Origin: Pantoea sp. RIT-PI-b
GTDB lineage: Bacteria > Pseudomonadota > Gammaproteobacteria > Enterobacterales > Enterobacteriaceae
NCBI RefSeq assembly: GCF_001187905.1
Contig: NZ_LGIS01000033.1
Location: 496,001 to 560,000 of the forward strand
DNA length: 64,000 nucleotides
Direction of reading: 5' to 3'
In this document: positions 62,063 to 64,000 of the stretch, in pieces
How the letters are laid out: each line of letters opens with the position of its first letter
Numbering within the stretch: position 1 is the stretch's first letter
Translations under genes and position numbers: made by a program
Notes under the pieces: generated by a model
Database searches by the model: none
Told to the model about the DNA's origin: nothing
What the model saw: the letters and a program-made list of their open reading frames with translations, nothing else

Positions 62063-62830
62063 TTAAAAAATAATCGAATGAATAAAGTGACTTATAGCCG
62101 CTAAGGCGATCCATGGACCAAAGGCTATAGCGTGATTGAGCTCGCGCCGCGAGGCCATTCTGGCAATCAAAACACATAAAATAGCGCCAGCCGAAGCGAA
62201 TAACAGCACGGAGGGTAAAAGTGGCCAGCCTAGCCAGGCGCCCATCGCTGCCAGCAGTTTTGCATCACCCATTCCTAGCGCGTCAATGCCTCTAATTTGT
62301 TGATATACGGCGGCTAAGAGCCATAAAACGGCGTATCCGGCGATGGCACCTAATACGGCTTCGTGTAACGAGCCTGGCAGCCAGCCGAGGGTTTTAAACA
62401 GCAGACCGGCCCAAAGTAAAGGCAGCGTAATCACGTCGGGCAACAGCAAATGTTCGAGGTCGATTAGGGCGAGGACTATTAGCGCCCACAGCAATAGCAA
62501 CGCGGCCATCAAGTGCAGAGTGAAAGGTAATAGCCAGATAAACAGCAGCGTTAAAAGTGCCGTTAACAACTCGACCTGTGGATAACGCCCGCTAATTTCG
62601 CCACGGCAATACCGACATTTTCCGCGCAGCAGCAGCCAGCTCAGCAGCGGAATATTGTCGCGCCAGCGCAAGGGGGTAGCACAATTTGGACAATGAGAAG
62701 GTGGGTAGAAAAAACTGAGCGCTAATCCCGGTTGCAGCAATTGCCGCGGCAAACGATAGATCACCACATTGAGAAAGCTGCCAACCGACAACCCCAGCAA
62801 ACTGCCAATTAACCCATATTCCCATTCCAT
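62063..62830 (-). CDS. A24 prepilin peptidase (PilD/GspO type), orphan
   Basis: 255 aa with about eight TM segments. The zinc-binding cysteines are C47-x2-C50 and C72-x2-C75. The aspartyl protease residues are D124 in ALIDLEHLLLPD and D189 in GMGDAK, so both catalytic residues and the N-methylation domain are present. It would cleave and methylate type IV pilin or type II pseudopilin leaders at the inner membrane. No pilin, pilus assembly or secretion gene lies nearby, so its substrates are encoded elsewhere. The ATG at 62830 has a weak ribosome site. Confidence 0.9.
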   Translation of the reverse strand: MEWEYGLIGSLLGLSVGSFLNVVIYRLPRQLLQPGLALSFFYPPSHCPNCATPLRWRDNIPLLSWLLLRGKCRYCRGEISGRYPQVELLTALLTLLFIWLLPFTLHLMAALLLLWALIVLALIDLEHLLLPDVITLPLLWAGLLFKTLGWLPGSLHEAVLGAIAGYAVLWLLAAVYQQIRGIDALGMGDAKLLAAMGAWLGWPLLPSVLLFASAGAILCVLIARMASRRELNHAIAFGPWIALAAISHFIHSIIF

Positions 62831-62970
62831 TGCCGCTACTCCGCACCATCCAGCTCATTGGTGCCGAGACGTTACGCCGTAGCGAGCAGGAGTGCGAGAG
62901 GAAAAGTGAGGTTGCAGCGGCTTACATCAGAATTGCAGAGCGGGCTCGAGAATCAGCTCGTTCAAAATCT

Positions 62971-63180
62971 TCAAGATTGCTGTTTAAACAGCTGAATGGC
63001 TTCCTGCACATTACTGGTGGCAAGCGACATGATGCGGTCGTTATTGAGAAACACATCATAGTGATCGGCATTAAAGCGAAACACATAGAGATCGCCGCGA
63101 TAACGTAACCCTTTGGTCTTCACGCCAATATGGTGGCGGCGCAGTGCAGCCTGAGAAAGTCTGTCTGTCGCGTTACTCAT
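62971..63180 (-). CDS. Small conserved-looking protein of unknown function
   Basis: 69 aa. The start at 63180 is convincing (GGAGG 9 nt upstream). The protein is soluble, mixed alpha/beta, with RHHIGVKTKGLRYRGDLYVFRF and NNDRIMSLATSNVQEAIQLFKQQ. I do not recognise a family. The PmrA-type box at 63236 lies 56 bp upstream of it as well as upstream of arnB, so it could belong to that regulon. The 140 bp to the prepilin peptidase gene hold nothing recognisable. Confidence 0.65.
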   Translation of the reverse strand: MSNATDRLSQAALRRHHIGVKTKGLRYRGDLYVFRFNADHYDVFLNNDRIMSLATSNVQEAIQLFKQQS

Positions 63181-63235
63181 CGCAATCTCCTCCAGTCGTT
63201 ATAAGACATAACCTGACTCAGTATAGGGTTAAAAC

Positions 63236-63252
63236 CTTAGGATAACCTTAAG
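63236..63252. promoter_or_regulatory. PmrA (BasR)-type box
   Basis: CTTAGGATAACCTTAAG fits the PmrA consensus CTTAAG-N5-CTTAAG at 11 of 12 positions with exact spacing. It lies 170 bp upstream of arnB, a known PmrA target in Enterobacteriaceae, and 56 bp upstream of the divergent small gene. Confidence 0.6.
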
Positions 63253-63422
63253 AACAGTGCTGGTTCATGCTCAATAATGAGCAAATGCGACTTTTCCTCT
63301 ACCAACCTTCAACGTGTCAGAAAAAGGCCATTGAGCACCTGACCCATTTAATGTTGCGTTAAGTTTACCGGCGTATTTTGGATTGCATGGTCGTAAAAAA
63401 CACTTAAATCCAAGGTAATGCT

Positions 63423-64000
63423 ATGAATTTTTTACCCTTTTCACGCCCTTCGCTTGGCGAGGAAGAGTTAGCAGCGGTCAAAGCGGTATTTGAATCAGGT
63501 TGGATTACCACCGGACCGAAAAACGCAGAACTGGAACAGGCCTTTTGCCAGCTGACCGGCAATCAACATGCGATTGCCGTCAGCTCCGCGACCGCTGGCA
63601 TGCACGTTGCGCTGCTGGCGCTGGCCATTCAGCCGGGCGATGAAGTGATTACGCCTTCACTGACCTGGGTCTCCACGCTCAATATAATCACGCTGCTGGG
63701 TGCCACACCGGTGATGATAGATATCGATCGTGACACCTTAATGGTAACGCCGGAGCAGATCGAAGCGGCCATCACCCCGCGTACTCGCGCCATTATTCCG
63801 GTGCATTACGCCGGTGCGCCGGCCGATATGGACGCCATTCGTGCCATTGGCGCGCGTCACGGTATCGCGGTCATTGAAGATGCAGCCCACGCGGCGGGTT
63901 GTTACTACCAGGGGCAGCACGTCGGTCATCAGGGCACCGCCATCTTCTCGTTCCACGCCATTAAAAATATGACCTGCGCCGAAGGTGGCTTAATTGTGAC
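63423..64000 (+). CDS. arnB: UDP-4-amino-4-deoxy-L-arabinose aminotransferase, partial
   Basis: 192 codons, running off the window. The frame begins MNFLPFSRPSLGEEELAAVK and continues WITTGPKNAELEQAF, AVSSATAGMHVALLALAI, TPSLTWVSTLNII, HYAGAPADMDAI and IEDAAHAAG, with the PLP lysine K181 in FHAIKNMTCAEGG. This matches ArnB of lipid A Ara4N modification, which makes UDP-L-Ara4N and gives resistance to cationic peptides. It should be the first gene of arnBCADTEF. The PmrA-type box upstream fits known control. AAGG lies before the ATG. Confidence 0.94.
   Translation, partial: MNFLPFSRPSLGEEELAAVKAVFESGWITTGPKNAELEQAFCQLTGNQHAIAVSSATAGMHVALLALAIQPGDEVITPSLTWVSTLNIITLLGATPVMIDIDRDTLMVTPEQIEAAITPRTRAIIPVHYAGAPADMDAIRAIGARHGIAVIEDAAHAAGCYYQGQHVGHQGTAIFSFHAIKNMTCAEGGLIV

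Overview
The window looks like chromosomal DNA from a plant-associated Erwiniaceae bacterium, most likely Pantoea or a close relative. The signs are moderately GC-rich coding sequence, close protein matches to enterobacterial genes (digH, pdxI, sitABCD, gabTP, dat-ddc, arnB), an AmsF-like exopolysaccharide/tailspike protein, a GDSL esterase autotransporter and a BdlA-like PAS-PAS chemoreceptor. The genus is an inference from gene content. No tRNA, rRNA, insertion sequence, integrase or CRISPR array was seen.

Layout. 1-12.9 kb: mostly regulator/target pairs (GlxA-type regulator and HD protein; MFS pump and TetR; MarR and CynX-type MFS; XRE-cupin and B3/4 protein; SDR and AraC; DUF2000 and Lrp), plus a metallophosphoesterase, YjbR-like protein, cytochrome b561, Nudix, Rid and GNAT proteins. 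Several divergent promoters carry clear palindromic operators, including a perfect 28-bp palindrome at 6077-6104. 12.9-16.6 kb: an AT-rich island with a reverse transcriptase-nitrilase fusion and a one-TM partner, resembling a type 1 defence-associated RT (DRT) system. It has its own terminator and is preceded by 19 perfect TCAA repeats bracketed by an imperfect inverted repeat. 16.9-24.7 kb: a 1984-aa autotransporter, then an orphan solute-binding protein with an RraA-family protein. 24.7-28.2 kb: sitABCD Mn/Fe importer behind two tandem MntR-type boxes.

28.3-33.5 kb: an amino-acid/amine uptake and oxidation locus (cupin, ABC ATPase and permease, binding protein, XRE-cupin regulator, FAD oxidase) with a matched pair of operators in the divergent promoter. 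33.5-39.4 kb: BdlA-like chemoreceptor with a sigma-28 promoter, GDSL autotransporter, AmsF-like protein. 39.4-49.4 kb: a nine-gene catabolic operon (OprD-type porin, FAD oxidase, NMT1/THI5-type ABC transporter, creatininase-family enzyme, Rid protein, amidohydrolase, VanB-type reductase) under a divergent LysR; its substrate is unknown, but a small N-heterocycle is plausible. 49.6-50.6 kb: an AT-rich Abi/HEPN gene. 50.7-64 kb: digH, a YezG-like orphan immunity protein, gabP/gabT with a MocR regulator, pdxI, a LysR, dat-ddc for 1,3-diaminopropane, an orphan prepilin peptidase, a small unknown gene, and the start of arnB with a PmrA-type box upstream.

Intergenic regions carry two families of short palindromes. 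In each, the flanking word is conserved (GTAGGG or GTAGCGGC) and so is the AT-rich centre, while the stem arms vary in a compensated way.
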